Source: Accumulibacter sp.
Lineage (GTDB): Bacteria > Pseudomonadota > Gammaproteobacteria > Burkholderiales > Rhodocyclaceae
NCBI GenBank assembly: GCA_024235695.1
Contig: JACKLX010000019.1
Location: 1-64,000, forward strand
DNA length: 64,000 nucleotides
Direction: 5' to 3'
The notes under the pieces are model-generated. The model was given only the letters and a program-made list of their open reading frames with translations, did no database searches and had not been told where the DNA came from. Both the position numbers and the translations under genes were made by a program. Shown here piece by piece: positions 1 through 9,568 of the stretch. Position 1 is the first letter of the stretch, and each line of letters starts with the position of its first letter.

Positions 1-14
1 AGCCTGTCGGACTT
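1..14 (+). repeat. Left terminal inverted repeat of the IS
   Basis: AGCCTGTCGGACTT; perfectly inverted at 1530-1543. Similarity between the two ends stops after 14 bases inward. Confidence 0.85.
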
Positions 15-75
15 TCGCGGCGCTGTGAGCCGCACATGATAAAATCATACTTTGTTCGAGCAACCGAGTCGTCAC

Positions 76-1434
76 ATGGCCCACTTCATTGTCGCTGACC
101 ACAAGACCGACTATCTGCTACCGCCGTCGCTGGACGATTGGCTGAACCAGGATCACCTGGCCCGCTTCATTGTTGAGGTGATCGACCAGCTGGATCTTTC
201 CGAACTCGTTCGACAGTACGCTGGGCGCGGATCGAAAGCCTACCACCCGGCGACCCTGCTGGGGATCCTGGTCTACGGCTACGCCACAGGTATTTTCTCC
301 AGCCGCCGGCTGGAGCAGGCGACCTACGACTCGGTGGCCTTCCGCTTCATCGCTGGCAATCATCATCCCGATCACGACAGTCTGGCCACCTTCCGCCGGC
401 GATTCCTGGATGAACTGAGCGATCTGTTTCTGCAGATTCTGGAGATGGCCAAGGAAATGAAAGTGCTCAAAGTGGGTAACATCTGCCTTGATGGCACGAA
501 GATTGAGGCCAATGCCTCACGGCACAGTGCGTTGTCACACGGGCACATCGAAAAGCTGGAAGCTCAGCTCAAGGCCGAAGTACAGGAATTGCTGGCGCTG
601 GCGGAACAAGCCGATCAAGCCGATCTCCCGAATGGCGCCAGCCTGCCCGAAGAACTCAAGCGTCGCGAAGATCGGCTGGCGGCCATGGCGGCGGCCAAGG
701 CCAAGATAGTCGCCCGGGCCAAGGAGCGCTACCAGCGAGAGAAGGCCGCGTACGACGAGAAGATCGCTCGTCGTGCCGCCAGGGAAGAGGCGAGCGGCAA
801 GAAGGCGGGCGGCAAGCCCCCCAAGGCGCCCGAGCCCGGACCCCGGGACAGTGATCAGATCAACCTGACCGACGAAGAGTCGCGCATCATGCCGGTGGCC
901 GGTGGCGGCTTCGAACAGGCGTACAACGCCCAGGCGGCGGCCGATGCGGCCACGATGCTGATCGTCGCCACCGGGGTCACGCAGGCGCCCAACGATAAAG
1001 AACAGGTCGAGCCGATGCTGGCCACGCTCAAGGCGCAGGCTGGCGTGCTCGGCACTGTGGAATGCCTGATCGCCGACAGCGGCTATTGCAGCGAGAGGAA
1101 CATCAAGGCGTGTGAGGCGGCCGCTATTGATCCCCTGATCGCTGTCGCTCGCGACGAGCACCATCCGGGCTGGCGGGAGCGCCACAGTGAGCCGGCGCCC
1201 TTGCCTGACGACGCTACGCCCACGCAGGCGATGTCCCATCGGCTGAAGACCACGGCAGGGCGGGCGCGTTACGCGCTACGCAAGCAGACGGTCGAGCCGG
1301 TGTTCGGGATCATCAAGTCGGTGATGGGCTTTCGCCGCTTCTCTCTGCGTGGTTTGAAGAAAGTCTCCGGCGAGTGGACGCTGGTTTGTATGGCGTGGAA
1401 TTTGAAGCGCCTGGCCGTATTGCGTCCACAGTAG
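76..1434 (+). CDS. IS1182-family DDE transposase
   Basis: This is the transposase of the insertion sequence, about 452 residues and apparently intact. The N-terminal third has the DUF772-type helical domain found in IS5/IS1182 transposases (FRRRFLDEL). A DDE catalytic core follows. Candidate acidic residues are the Asp in CLDGTKIEANAS, the Asp in LIADSGYCSERN, and the Glu in TVEPVFGIIKSVMGFRRF near the C-terminus. A Lys/Arg/Ala-rich, probably coiled-coil insertion lies between the first and second catalytic segments, which is common in this family. I chose the ATG at 76, which gives the family-like start MAHFIVADHKTDYLLPPS; an in-frame TTG at 52 is the alternative. Neither has a clear ribosome binding site. 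With both ends and a full gene present, the element may still be mobile. Confidence 0.9.
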   Translation: MAHFIVADHKTDYLLPPSLDDWLNQDHLARFIVEVIDQLDLSELVRQYAGRGSKAYHPATLLGILVYGYATGIFSSRRLEQATYDSVAFRFIAGNHHPDHDSLATFRRRFLDELSDLFLQILEMAKEMKVLKVGNICLDGTKIEANASRHSALSHGHIEKLEAQLKAEVQELLALAEQADQADLPNGASLPEELKRREDRLAAMAAAKAKIVARAKERYQREKAAYDEKIARRAAREEASGKKAGGKPPKAPEPGPRDSDQINLTDEESRIMPVAGGGFEQAYNAQAAADAATMLIVATGVTQAPNDKEQVEPMLATLKAQAGVLGTVECLIADSGYCSERNIKACEAAAIDPLIAVARDEHHPGWRERHSEPAPLPDDATPTQAMSHRLKTTAGRARYALRKQTVEPVFGIIKSVMGFRRFSLRGLKKVSGEWTLVCMAWNLKRLAVLRPQ

Positions 1435-1529
1435 GGGAAATGAGGGGAAAACCCTCCAAAAACCGGAAAACGCAATGACATATGGATTTCCTGTCCCGCA
1501 TTGCGAAATGCGCCGGCTTGGCCGGCGTC

Positions 1530-1543
1530 AAGTCCGACAGGCT
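1530..1543 (-). repeat. Right terminal inverted repeat of the IS
   Basis: AAGTCCGACAGGCT, the reverse complement of bases 1-14. The open frame of the interrupted minus-strand gene begins directly beyond it. Confidence 0.85.
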
Positions 1544-4142
1544 GCTAGGGCCAAAGGTGAAGTTAAGAGGGGTGCCGCCGCCCGTAATAACAGTGTCATT
1601 CAGGTCTACGCTTGCAAGCAAGCCGCCGCTGTTGGTCACGACAACGCGGTAGTAGACCGGAGCTCCGACGGTGATAAGTGGCCCGGTGGGGTCATCTGCA
1701 TCTTCCCAGTTATTACCATCGGCAGAGACCTGCTTCTCGATAGATACAAAACTCAGGGGCGTGACGTCTGTGAACGGCACGGTGACGCCACCAGAGGTAG
1801 CGGTGCCCGTGTTCAGGATTTCTTTTCTGCCGGGGTCCAGGTCGGCGAAACTATCGATCAGGACCTTGAAAGTTACGTTGTACGTTCCGCCAACCGGAAG
1901 CGCACTGGACGGATTGATGATCACTCCCGCTCCATCAAGCGGGAAGGCTGTTCCTGAACCATCATCGACGATTTGCGTCGTCACCCCTACAGAGTTCGTA
2001 AAAAACGTGCTGTTCGCTACATAGGTGGTATCGGCCGGCAGGTTATCTTTCAACAGAATGTCGGACACCGGGGCACGGCTGATATTGTTGATGACGATCG
2101 TGTAGAGCAGTTCATCGCCGGCGCTGATCACGCCATTGCCATCATTGTCGATACTCAGGGTGCCGTTCTTGCCAGCATCGAACTCGGGAGTCGGCGGCAC
2201 GCCGGTACCAACGTCCAAGCCTGGCGCGCCGGCGCTTGCGGTCGCGGGATCCTGGCCCCAGGCAGCGGCAAGCTTGATGGTGTTCGCGAACTTCACGTCG
2301 TCGGCGGTATTCGCGATACCGTCCGGTCCAACCGAGGTGCTCAGGGTATAGAGGAGCATGCCCGTCTGATTGCCGTCCGGGTCGTAAACCTTGCCCTGCT
2401 GCAATTCCTTGAGTGTGATCGTGATGTCGTATTGGTTGCCATTGGGATCGGTGTTGGGGCCGACGTTGTCACCGTTGTAATCGATGTAGATGATGACCGG
2501 CGTTTCGCCATTGCCGACCGGCGTGATCCACACCGGGTTGCCATTCTCGTTGGGGTTTGTGGGCGATCCGGGGTCGCGTCCGAGCCCGAGGCCGATGAGA
2601 ACTTGCGTGCTCAGCGAACTTTGTGGTACGAGCGTATAGCCCCAATCCCACGCTTGGTTATCACTCGACGTGCCGTCGGCGTCGGTCGTCGAGAAGGCGT
2701 AGAAGTTCGCTCCGGAGGTGTGGAAATGCGCACCGGAATTGTTCGGCAGTTCAACGAAATTGTATCCACCAGCATTGGCGGACCCCGGCACACTCACCGA
2801 TGCAGTGACGACAGACCCGCTCCCCACACGGTAGTCGTATGTCACGGTGATTGCGCTGGCGCCCGGGTTGTAGAGCCACACCTGAGTCGCATCCCCGTCC
2901 TGCGTCGAGACCGGAGTGTAGTAGCTGTTCGTCCAGGCACTGGTTGGCAACAACGACGAATCGCGGCTCTCGTAGGTGGATCCGATGTCACCGGTAAGCA
3001 GGACGACCTGCACGGGGTTGTTGGAGACGAGGCGGGCGCCGTAGTTTACGCCACCGTTGACCAGGTAGCTTTCACCTTCCGCCAAGACCACATTCTGCAG
3101 ATCCCCGCCGGTCGGTAAAAAGGCCGTTAGCGTTCTTGTCGAGGCTGAAGGTGGCACCACCCGCCTGGGCCATGATAAACAGAGCCGTGTACTCGAACTT
3201 CTGCGCATCGTCGCTATCCGGAATGTTGACGCCGACGGGCACACGGTAATCCGTTCCCCAATCCCCGGTGTCGAATACTTCGACCGACCCGGCGAGAAGC
3301 GTATTGGGACCGGTTGACCATCCGGTGCGGGTAACGGCAATGGTCTTGGTCGCACCAATCTTGTCGCCGCCACCAAAGTAGATGCCACCATCCGTTGGAA
3401 CGGGGACGCTGCTCTGCAGGACGATGACCTGGCCTGCAGTGATCAAATCGACCACTGAACCAGGCGCAATACCGTCGGTCGGATCGTTGTTACCCCAAAT
3501 CTGCACGCCACCGGGATTGGTCGTGGCGTCGTATATTTCGCTTGGCGTCGGGTTGGCGATGTCCCCCACGTAACCATTCTCGCCCTGATCGTAGTAGATG
3601 ATCGTGCCGTTCGCGACGGCGGCTAGCGAAATGTAGTTGGTGATCGGGCTCGAAGGAACCGTATTACCCGTAATACCCTGCAGCGCTTGCAGAAGTTGCG
3701 GTTCGGTCTCCGGAACGTAGAAGATCTGAACCGGCGGCGGATTGGCAGAGTCTGTAAACGTCGTCTGCGCCACTGCGCCGGTCAGCACGTCGTCGGCGGT
3801 ACCGAGTCGGTTGTCCGCACCGGCGGTGATCGCCTGCGCGGTCAGCGAGAGCGTGGAGTTCAGCGCGCTGTCGGGAACCAGCCAGGTGGTAGCTACACTG
3901 CTTGCAGCGGGTTGGTTATTGCCCGGCGAATTGAAAGGCGAATTTCCGACCAAGCCATTGCTCACAATCCAGCTCGGATAGGCAATGTCGTCCATGGTGC
4001 CCAGCAGTCCGTCAAGCCCCAGGTTGACCACCTGAAACTGGATGTTGGCGTTGCCAGCGAAACCGTCTGCGGTAATGAAGACGGTCTGACCCGGTGCGTA
4101 ATCCTGCTTGTCGGTCTTTACGGACTTGACTGTGGTCGCCAT
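1544..4142 (-). pseudogene. Large DUF11-repeat surface/matrix protein, frameshifted and truncated by the IS
   Basis: The first frame starts at ATG 4142 (AGGAG nine bases upstream) and encodes an Ig-like N-terminus with DYAPGQTVFITADGF, followed by beta-rich sequence with Asp/Asn-rich calcium-binding-like stretches (TDGIAPG, DKNANG). No classical signal peptide is visible. Near 3103-3106 a CCCC run (GGGG on the coding strand) coincides with a switch of frame: the family-like sequence continues one frame over as DLQNVVLAEGESYLVNGG. Removing one G would restore the reading. Further along are two DUF11-type repeats (GNGVISAGDELLYTIVINN and GAPVYYRVVVTNSGGL). The coding sense ends at the IS at 1543, and any remainder lies outside the window. 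The frameshift could be a sequencing error, but the IS truncation is clear. Likely role: extracellular adhesin or matrix protein. Confidence 0.75.
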
Positions 4143-4387
4143 GGCTGCATTCTCCTGAAGGTGAATCAATTCAAATCGGTCAATCCGGAGGTCCCCCCAA
4201 CGGCGTTACGAGCCTTCAGCGCCATGGTCTTCGTTCGGGGAAATCCGTACAAGTCGTGCTGCTGCGCGCGAAAAACGATCGATGGTCACCATCTTCTGGT
4301 CCCAAGCCGGCCCCTTGCTGTTCAGCAGGACGAGGCATGCCCCGATGGTCACAAACCAGCAACGACGCTACTAGGAGAAGAATCGCC

Positions 4388-4417
4388 TGCCTATTCCCCA
4401 AATGGGTACCGGGTCAA
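4388..4417 (-). promoter_or_regulatory. Candidate promoter/operator upstream of the surface-protein gene
   Basis: On the minus strand a TTGACC -35-like hexamer (4412-4417) is followed, inside its spacer, by an imperfect dyad TACCCATTTGGGGA (4395-4408) and a poor -10 (ATAGGC or TAGGCA). It lies just after the stop codon of the LuxR-type regulator gene and about 250 bases before the surface-protein ATG. A dyad within a spacer is a plausible operator, possibly for the adjacent regulator. The weak -10 makes this tentative. Confidence 0.25.
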
Positions 4418-4430
4418 GCCTGGGCAATTT

Positions 4431-5750
4431 CTATTCACGCCGCGTCTCGGGTATGAGGTCGAGGCAATAGACCAGCTGGCTGCGGCGACGCACGCCGACC
4501 TTGTCAAACACCGCCTGGAGATGCTTCTTGATGGTATCGGGGGCCAGGCTTAATTCCCTGCCGATCTCCTTGTTGGTCTTGCCGTGCGCCGCAAGCTTTG
4601 CGATCAACTCCTCGCGGGCCGTCAGTGAAGGCCATGCCGTTCTTTCCGGTGGCTTGCTGTCGCCCGCTCGGTTGTCCGAGCCGAGAACAACCGACAGTTT
4701 CCTGAACGCGTGCGACATGATCCAGTGCGGCAACCACAAGCTTCCCTGGCTCACCTCGTGAATCGCCCGGGCGCAGTGTTGCGGCGATGCGCCGAGCGGA
4801 ACGTAGCCGCAGACACCCCACCTGACTATTTCTTCGACTGCCAGCGGATAGGCGTCGTCCCAGAGCAAGATCAGTCTTGCCTGAGGCAGGGTGTCACGGA
4901 CAACGCCCAGACTGTCGACACCGAGGCGAACGATCAGCTCGGTGTCGAGCATGACCAGATCGGCAGATTCCTGCCCGAGCCAGACCCGGAGGTCTTCGGT
5001 CTGCGCGAGGCGGCCTCCGGTCAGGAAAATGCTCGGCTCGCGCGCGAGCGCCGAGCCGAGACTCTCGATGAGTGCGCCACGACCCGACATGACCCGTACA
5101 GAAATCGGCTTCACGTCAGCCGCCTCTACTGACGAACCGAGGCGCTCGCGTCGGCCGGAAATCGTCACAGGAGTGAGGCCTGCTGGTCGACGTCCGCGCG
5201 CGCGCTGCCGGCGGTCGTGCTCGTTCCCTTGCATCCGCAGGCTATCGTCCCCACGCCGCGCGACTTGCCGCCGGTCGTTTCGGCGCAGTTCCTCGAGTGC
5301 GAGTTGCCGGTACTCGTGATGATCGCGGCGCTCCGCCTCGAGGCGGGTCTCGACACGCTCGGCGAGCTGCGCCAGTGAGTACGGACTTGCCAGGAAGTCA
5401 ACCGACGCATTCAGCCAGAGCGGCAGCCGATGTTCGCGATGCTCGGGGTCGATCAGGAAGATGACGGGAGCCGTGGGCTCTGTTTGATGATCACCGGTCA
5501 TTCGATACGATGACCACAGGTCCGGCGAGCAATCGGTGATGACCAGGCTTGGATGCAGGCCTCGCCATGGTTGGCCAGGCGCGGCCGGCGCTGCAAACGC
5601 TACGGCCGCAGCCCGATAGCCCAATCCCCGAAGACTCGCCAGCAAGCCCTCGCAGACTTCGGGTGTCCTGCTGACGACGACGATCAACGCTTGCCGCTTG
5701 AATGCCGCGGCGGTTCCGGACAACCTCTCGTTGGTCACGCTATCTAGCAT
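4431..5750 (-). CDS. LuxR-type transcription regulator with two degenerate receiver-like domains
   Basis: About 439 residues. The C-terminal 65 residues are a clear GerE/LuxR helix-turn-helix (LTAREELIAKLAAHGKTNKE then DTIKKHLQAVFDKVGVRRRS). Two receiver-like segments precede it. The first has an Asp in LVITDCSPDL, the second in LVMLDTELI, but both lack the N-terminal acidic pair and the conserved C-terminal Lys-Pro, so normal phosphotransfer is doubtful. They are joined by an Arg-rich linker. The frame stays open upstream to 5963, but a sigma-54 match there would start transcription near 5952, so I prefer ATG 5750; ATG 5879 is also possible, and neither has a good ribosome site. A GTG near 5117, in the linker, follows a GAGGCGG motif and could start a shorter protein with one receiver-like domain. 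It lies directly upstream of the surface-protein gene on the same strand and may control it. No sensor kinase gene is nearby. Confidence 0.75.
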   Translation of the reverse strand: MLDSVTNERLSGTAAAFKRQALIVVVSRTPEVCEGLLASLRGLGYRAAAVAFAAPAAPGQPWRGLHPSLVITDCSPDLWSSYRMTGDHQTEPTAPVIFLIDPEHREHRLPLWLNASVDFLASPYSLAQLAERVETRLEAERRDHHEYRQLALEELRRNDRRQVARRGDDSLRMQGNEHDRRQRARGRRPAGLTPVTISGRRERLGSSVEAADVKPISVRVMSGRGALIESLGSALAREPSIFLTGGRLAQTEDLRVWLGQESADLVMLDTELIVRLGVDSLGVVRDTLPQARLILLWDDAYPLAVEEIVRWGVCGYVPLGASPQHCARAIHEVSQGSLWLPHWIMSHAFRKLSVVLGSDNRAGDSKPPERTAWPSLTAREELIAKLAAHGKTNKEIGRELSLAPDTIKKHLQAVFDKVGVRRRSQLVYCLDLIPETRRE

Positions 5751-5962
5751 CGGTTGACAACACCGCAGAAGATGTTGATCGCAACAACATCGCCGGCGCC
5801 CGCGCTTCCGTCGCTCCGCCCCCACGCCTTCGGCTTCGGGCGGCAAAGCGGTGGCTCTGAAAGGCTGACCGTCTTCCATGCAGCAACGGCCAGCCAGCAC
5901 GCGTTCAGCGATGCCTCGTGGTCCAGGCGGAAACCTCTCCCGCGGCCCCCTCTCTCGCCGCA

Positions 5963-5979
5963 AGCAAACTACATGCCAA
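5963..5979 (-). promoter_or_regulatory. Candidate sigma-54 (-24/-12) promoter for the LuxR-type regulator
   Basis: The minus strand reads TTGGCATGTAGTTTGCT. This fits the RpoN consensus TGGCACG-N4-TTGCW with one mismatch and has the required GG-N10-GC spacing. Predicted transcription start is near 5952, giving a leader of roughly 200 bases to ATG 5750. The match was found by eye and no enhancer-binding site was identified. Confidence 0.5.
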
Positions 5980-6233
5980 ACTTTGTATGCGGATGATATA
6001 AAGTATTTGTTCTTGTCTTGTTCGCAAGCGCTGCGGCACCAGTGTAAGATTTTCCGACACGATGAAATCGCGACAGATCGTTACGGATGCAGATAGGGTA
6101 GCGGATTCGCCCGCCGACGCGCGGCTCACCGCGGCCGCGATTCCACCGCTTCCCGGTTCCGATCACAACGATATTGCTGCTGGCGAGGGAGGCGCAGGCG
6201 CTCCCGTCTGGATTGCTCGGCGCTGGTGACGGC

Positions 6234-7022
6234 TTACGATCCGGTGGGCTGACGACGCCGCAGGGTCTCGAACAGGCAAACCGCGGCGGCGGCGGCGACA
6301 TTCAGCGATTCACTGGTGCCGAGCATCGGGATGCGCAATCGCAGATCGACCGCGGTCGTCACCGCTGCTCTTACGCCGAGCCCTTCACTGCCGAATACCC
6401 AGGCCAGTGGTTGTTGCAGATCGGCCGCGAAGAGGCTGCTCGGACCGCCAAGCACCGTCGCGACCGACTGGCCGCGATACGCTGCCAGAAAGCCTGGCAG
6501 ATCGCTGTGCTCATGAATGTCGAGCTGGAAATGCGCGCCCATCGCCGCCCGCAGCGTCTTCGGCGACCAGGCTTGCGCGCAATCGTCCGAGAGGAGAAGT
6601 TGGCGGAAACCGGCGGCAGCGGCGCTACGCAGGATCGAACCAAGATTTCCCGGATCTTGAATACCGTCGAGAAGCACGGCGTCGCCATCGAGATCGAGGC
6701 CGCGTTTCGACGGTGGCCTGGGGACGATGGCCATGATGCCGCTTGGTGCATCGACCACGGCGAGGCCATCGAACAGCGTATCGGCCAGGAAGGTAATCGT
6801 CGTCGCCGCCCTGCCCTCCAGATAGCGGGCGTTTTCAGGGCGGCGTGCTCCGCTTTCGCTGACCAGGACCTCTTCCGGGCTGCCATGGTGCTGCCCGTAA
6901 GCCTCGATCAAGTGCATGCCGTCGAGCACGATGCGGCCGCTCTTGCGACGTTCGCGGCCACTTTGGCACAGCCTTTGCAAGGCCTTGTAGTGCGCATTCT
7001 GGCGCGACGTGATCGGCCTCAT
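6234..7022 (-). CDS. TrmH/SpoU-family RNA 2'-O-ribose methyltransferase
   Basis: A 262-residue SAM-dependent RNA methyltransferase of the SPOUT superfamily. The N-terminal substrate-binding part begins ITSRQNAHYKALQRL. The knotted catalytic domain has all three SpoU motifs: DGIQDPGNLGSILRSAAAAG (motif 1, Asn and Arg), WVFGSEGLG (motif 2) and IPMLGTSESLNVAAAAAV (motif 3). Such proteins methylate a ribose in rRNA or tRNA; the exact nucleotide cannot be told from sequence. The ATG overlaps the rnhB stop (TGATG), so the two are probably translationally coupled. This gene ends the long lpx/rnhB operon. A TTG one codon upstream is also in frame. Confidence 0.88.
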   Translation of the reverse strand: MRPITSRQNAHYKALQRLCQSGRERRKSGRIVLDGMHLIEAYGQHHGSPEEVLVSESGARRPENARYLEGRAATTITFLADTLFDGLAVVDAPSGIMAIVPRPPSKRGLDLDGDAVLLDGIQDPGNLGSILRSAAAAGFRQLLLSDDCAQAWSPKTLRAAMGAHFQLDIHEHSDLPGFLAAYRGQSVATVLGGPSSLFAADLQQPLAWVFGSEGLGVRAAVTTAVDLRLRIPMLGTSESLNVAAAAAVCLFETLRRRQPTGS

Positions 7023-7624
7023 CAAGCGCCGAGTCGGGCCACCGGCGCGTAGCTGCGGCGATGCTGCGGACTCGCGCCGTGTTCTTGCAGCGCCTTGAGA
7101 TGCAGGGCGGTCGGATAACCCATGTGCCGATCGAATCCGTATTGCGGATACGCGGCGTGGAGCTTGAGCATGCCCGCGTCACGCACCGTCTTGGCAAGAA
7201 TCGAAGCCGCGGCGATCGCCGCAACCTTGCCATCGCCGCCAATGATCGCTTCGACCGAGCACGACAGCTCGGGGCAATGCGTGCCATCGACCAGCGCGTG
7301 ACTGGCGATGACCGGACCATCAGCCCCCGCCAGTGCCGCCACTGCGCGCTGCATGGCGAGCAGGCTGGCGTGCAGGATGTTGATGCGGTCGATCTCCTCG
7401 ACGCTCGCTTCGGCGACGGCCCAGGCCAGCGCGCTGGCGCGTATCTCGCCGGCAAGGAAGGTACGTTTCCTGGCCGAGAGCTTCTTGGAATCGTTGAGTC
7501 CGTCGATCGGCCTGCTTGGATCGAGAATCACCGCGGCGGCGACGACCGGCCCGGCGAGCGGGCCGCGGCCTGCCTCGTCGACGCCACAGACCAGACCTTC
7601 AGGCGGCCGCAGGAAGGGCAGCAT
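7022..7624 (-). CDS. rnhB: Ribonuclease HII
   Basis: A 200-residue RNase HII, which removes single ribonucleotides and RNA in RNA-DNA hybrids during replication and repair. The family signature [19 protein letters not shown] lies near residue 13 and holds the first catalytic Asp and Glu. A further Asp in [12 protein letters not shown] and the segment [12 protein letters not shown] complete the active-site region, and the length is typical. I chose ATG 7624 ([10 protein letters not shown]) because homology starts there. It overlaps the 3' end of lpxB by 26 bases, and the stop overlaps the following methyltransferase start, as is usual in this operon. Confidence 0.95.
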   Translation of the reverse strand: MLPFLRPPEGLVCGVDEAGRGPLAGPVVAAAVILDPSRPIDGLNDSKKLSARKRTFLAGEIRASALAWAVAEASVEEIDRINILHASLLAMQRAVAALAGADGPVIASHALVDGTHCPELSCSVEAIIGGDGKVAAIAAASILAKTVRDAGMLKLHAAYPQYGFDRHMGYPTALHLKALQEHGASPQHRRSYAPVARLGA

Positions 7625-8789
7625 CTTTGCGGATAGCCGCCGGCAGGCAAGCGACAATCGCGGCAGCGGCTTTTTCGGCGGCATTCTGCCGCAGTTGCCG
7701 ATGCATGTCGCTGAACATCGCTTTGATCCGCTCGCACACGGCGCCATCGGCGTAAAGGTTGAGTAGCGCCTGCGCGAGGTTTTCCGGTGTCGCTTCGTCC
7801 TGGATGAACTCCGGGACAACGAACCTGCCGGCCAGCACGTTGGGCAGGCCGACGTAGGGCAGATAGCCCATTCGACGCATCAGCCGGTACGACAGCGGCG
7901 CCATCTTGTAGGCGATGACCATCGGTCGCTTGAGCAGCGCCGCCTCGAGGGTCGCGGTGCCGCTGGCAACCAGAACGACATCGGCGGCCATCATGGCCTG
8001 GTGGGAATGACCAAACAGCAGGCGAATCGGCAGTTGCGTCGCCTGACAGCGGTGCAGAGCGGCTTCGAACAGCACGCGCGTGGCGCGCGACGCCAGCGGC
8101 GCGAGAAAGAGCGCCTCCGGTAACTGCTGCTGGATCCGGCGCGCGGTGTCGATGAAGGTAGCCGCCATGTATTGCAACTCAGACTGCCGACTGCCCGGCA
8201 TGAGCGCGAATACCGCTGCTTGCGGCGACAGGCCGAGCAGCGTCCGCGCTTCGTCACGGCCGTCTTCGAGCGGCAGCATGTCGGCCAGCGGATGGCCGAC
8301 GTAGCTCACCGGGATCCCGTGCTGCTGATAAAGCGCCGTCTCGAAGGGAAACAGCGCCAGCACACGCGAAACCGCTGCACCGATCTTGTGAATGCGCTCA
8401 CCGCGCCAGGCCCAGATCGACGGGCTGACGTAGTGGATGCTCGGGATGCCGCGCCGCTTGAGCAGCTTTTCGAGGGCAAGATTGAAATCCGGGGCATCGA
8501 TGCCGATGAAGACATCGGGCGGGTCGGCGAGCAGGCGACGCTTGAGATCGCGGCGAATGGCGGCGATCTCGCGATAGTGGCGCAGCACCTCGACGTAACC
8601 GCGGACAGCCAGCTTCTCCAGTGGATGCCAGGCCTGGAAGCCCTGCCCGACCATCTTCGGACCACCGACTCCGAAGAACTCGGCGCCGGGAAGGCTGACC
8701 CGGAGTGCCTGGATCAACTGGCCGGCCAGCAGGTCGCCCGAGGCCTCACCGGCGACCATGGCGATCCGCACCGGCGTCGCCGCGGTCAT
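7599..8789 (-). CDS. lpxB: Lipid-A-disaccharide synthase
   Basis: About 396 residues, a GT19 glycosyltransferase. It condenses UDP-2,3-diacylglucosamine with lipid X to give the tetraacyl disaccharide of lipid A at the inner face of the cytoplasmic membrane. Family landmarks include [16 protein letters not shown] near the N-terminus, [30 protein letters not shown] and [23 protein letters not shown] 8789 overlaps the lpxA stop (ATGA), so the start is well supported. Genes for the preceding lipid A steps (lpxD, lpxA) lie directly upstream. Confidence 0.96.
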   Translation of the reverse strand: MTAATPVRIAMVAGEASGDLLAGQLIQALRVSLPGAEFFGVGGPKMVGQGFQAWHPLEKLAVRGYVEVLRHYREIAAIRRDLKRRLLADPPDVFIGIDAPDFNLALEKLLKRRGIPSIHYVSPSIWAWRGERIHKIGAAVSRVLALFPFETALYQQHGIPVSYVGHPLADMLPLEDGRDEARTLLGLSPQAAVFALMPGSRQSELQYMAATFIDTARRIQQQLPEALFLAPLASRATRVLFEAALHRCQATQLPIRLLFGHSHQAMMAADVVLVASGTATLEAALLKRPMVIAYKMAPLSYRLMRRMGYLPYVGLPNVLAGRFVVPEFIQDEATPENLAQALLNLYADGAVCERIKAMFSDMHRQLRQNAAEKAAAAIVACLPAAIRKDAALPAAA

Positions 8790-9568
8790 CGGATGATGCC
8801 GCGCCTGGAAACCGCGAGAAAGTCGATCAACGGCTGGATTTCGGGATGGACGACAACTTCCTCCGCCAGTTTGGCGCGTGCCTCGTCGAGCATCAGGCCG
8901 GACTTGTAGAGCGTCCGATAGGCACGCTTCAGGGCCACCAGTGCGTCCGGCGAGAAGCCGCGGCGCTTGAGTCCTTCGGCGTTGATTCCGAATGGACTGG
9001 CGGTATTGCCGGCAGCCATGACGAATGGAGGAATGTCCTGCAGGACCACCGTGCCGACCGCGGTCATGGTGTGCGCTCCGACGCGGCAGAATTGATGCAC
9101 GCCGGTATAGCCGCCGAGAATCGCCCAGTCGTCGATGTGCACGTGGCCAGCCAGCTGCGCGTTGTTGGCGAAAACGGTGCGATTGCCCACCTGGCAATCA
9201 TGCGCGACGTGCACATAGGCCATGATCCAGTTGTCGTCGCCGAGACGCGTGATGCCGACATCCTGAGCGGTGCCGAGATTGAAGGTACAGAACTCGCGGA
9301 TGGTGTTGCGATCGCCGATTTCCAGGCAGGTCGGCTCGCCGTCGTACTTCTTGTCCTGTGGCACCTCGCCAAGCGAACAGAACTGGAAGATCCGGTTATC
9401 GCGGCCGATGCGCGTCCGTCCCGAAATCACCACGTGTGGACCGATCACCGTATTGTCGGCGATCTCGACGTGCTCGCCGATGATTGAATAAGCACCGACC
9501 GCTACGTTGCTGCCAAGCCGCGCGCCAGGATCGATGATTGCAGTCGGATGGATCATGGCTGCGGTCAC
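8786..9568 (-). CDS. lpxA: UDP-N-acetylglucosamine acyltransferase
   Basis: About 260 residues. It catalyses the first committed step of lipid A synthesis, moving a 3-hydroxyacyl chain from acyl carrier protein to UDP-GlcNAc. The N-terminal two thirds are hexapeptide repeats forming a left-handed beta helix ([17 protein letters not shown]). The catalytic His lies in [11 protein letters not shown]. The C-terminal helical domain ends in [13 protein letters not shown]. The GTG at 9568 has a GGGGGAAG ribosome site and overlaps the fabZ stop (GTGA). ATG 9556 ([10 protein letters not shown]) is a family-like alternative. Confidence 0.96.
   Translation of the reverse strand: MTAAMIHPTAIIDPGARLGSNVAVGAYSIIGEHVEIADNTVIGPHVVISGRTRIGRDNRIFQFCSLGEVPQDKKYDGEPTCLEIGDRNTIREFCTFNLGTAQDVGITRLGDDNWIMAYVHVAHDCQVGNRTVFANNAQLAGHVHIDDWAILGGYTGVHQFCRVGAHTMTAVGTVVLQDIPPFVMAAGNTASPFGINAEGLKRRGFSPDALVALKRAYRTLYKSGLMLDEARAKLAEEVVVHPEIQPLIDFLAVSRRGIIR

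Larger units (their letters stand above)
1..1543 (+). mobile_element. IS1182-type insertion sequence (left tip may lie just outside the window)
   Basis: A single transposase gene lies between 14-bp perfect inverted repeats. The first 14 bases of the window are the exact reverse complement of 1530-1543. The right end continues with GC before host sequence, so the true left tip may start one or two bases before the window. A 7-bp-stem hairpin (1511-1527, CGCCGGC-TTG-GCCGGCG) sits just inside the right end. The element has inserted into the 3' part of a surface-protein gene read on the minus strand, whose reading frame stops making sense exactly at the repeat. The target duplication cannot be checked because the left flank is missing. 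Confidence 0.88.

Noticed and set aside
1313..1543. Continuation of the DUF11 frame into the IS
   Set aside because: Past the IS repeat the translation is unrelated to DUF11 repeats and is antisense to the transposase; it is read-through, not the native C-terminus.
1973..3118. 381-codon plus-strand frame opposite the DUF11 surface-protein gene
   Set aside because: The minus-strand frame carries DUF11 and Ig-like sequence; the plus-strand translation is low-complexity Val/Asp/Gly and has no domain.
4388..4417. NarL-type binding site in the dyad TACCCATTTGGGGA
   Set aside because: The left half resembles a NarL heptamer but the right half does not give the expected inverted heptamer, so I keep only a generic operator suggestion.
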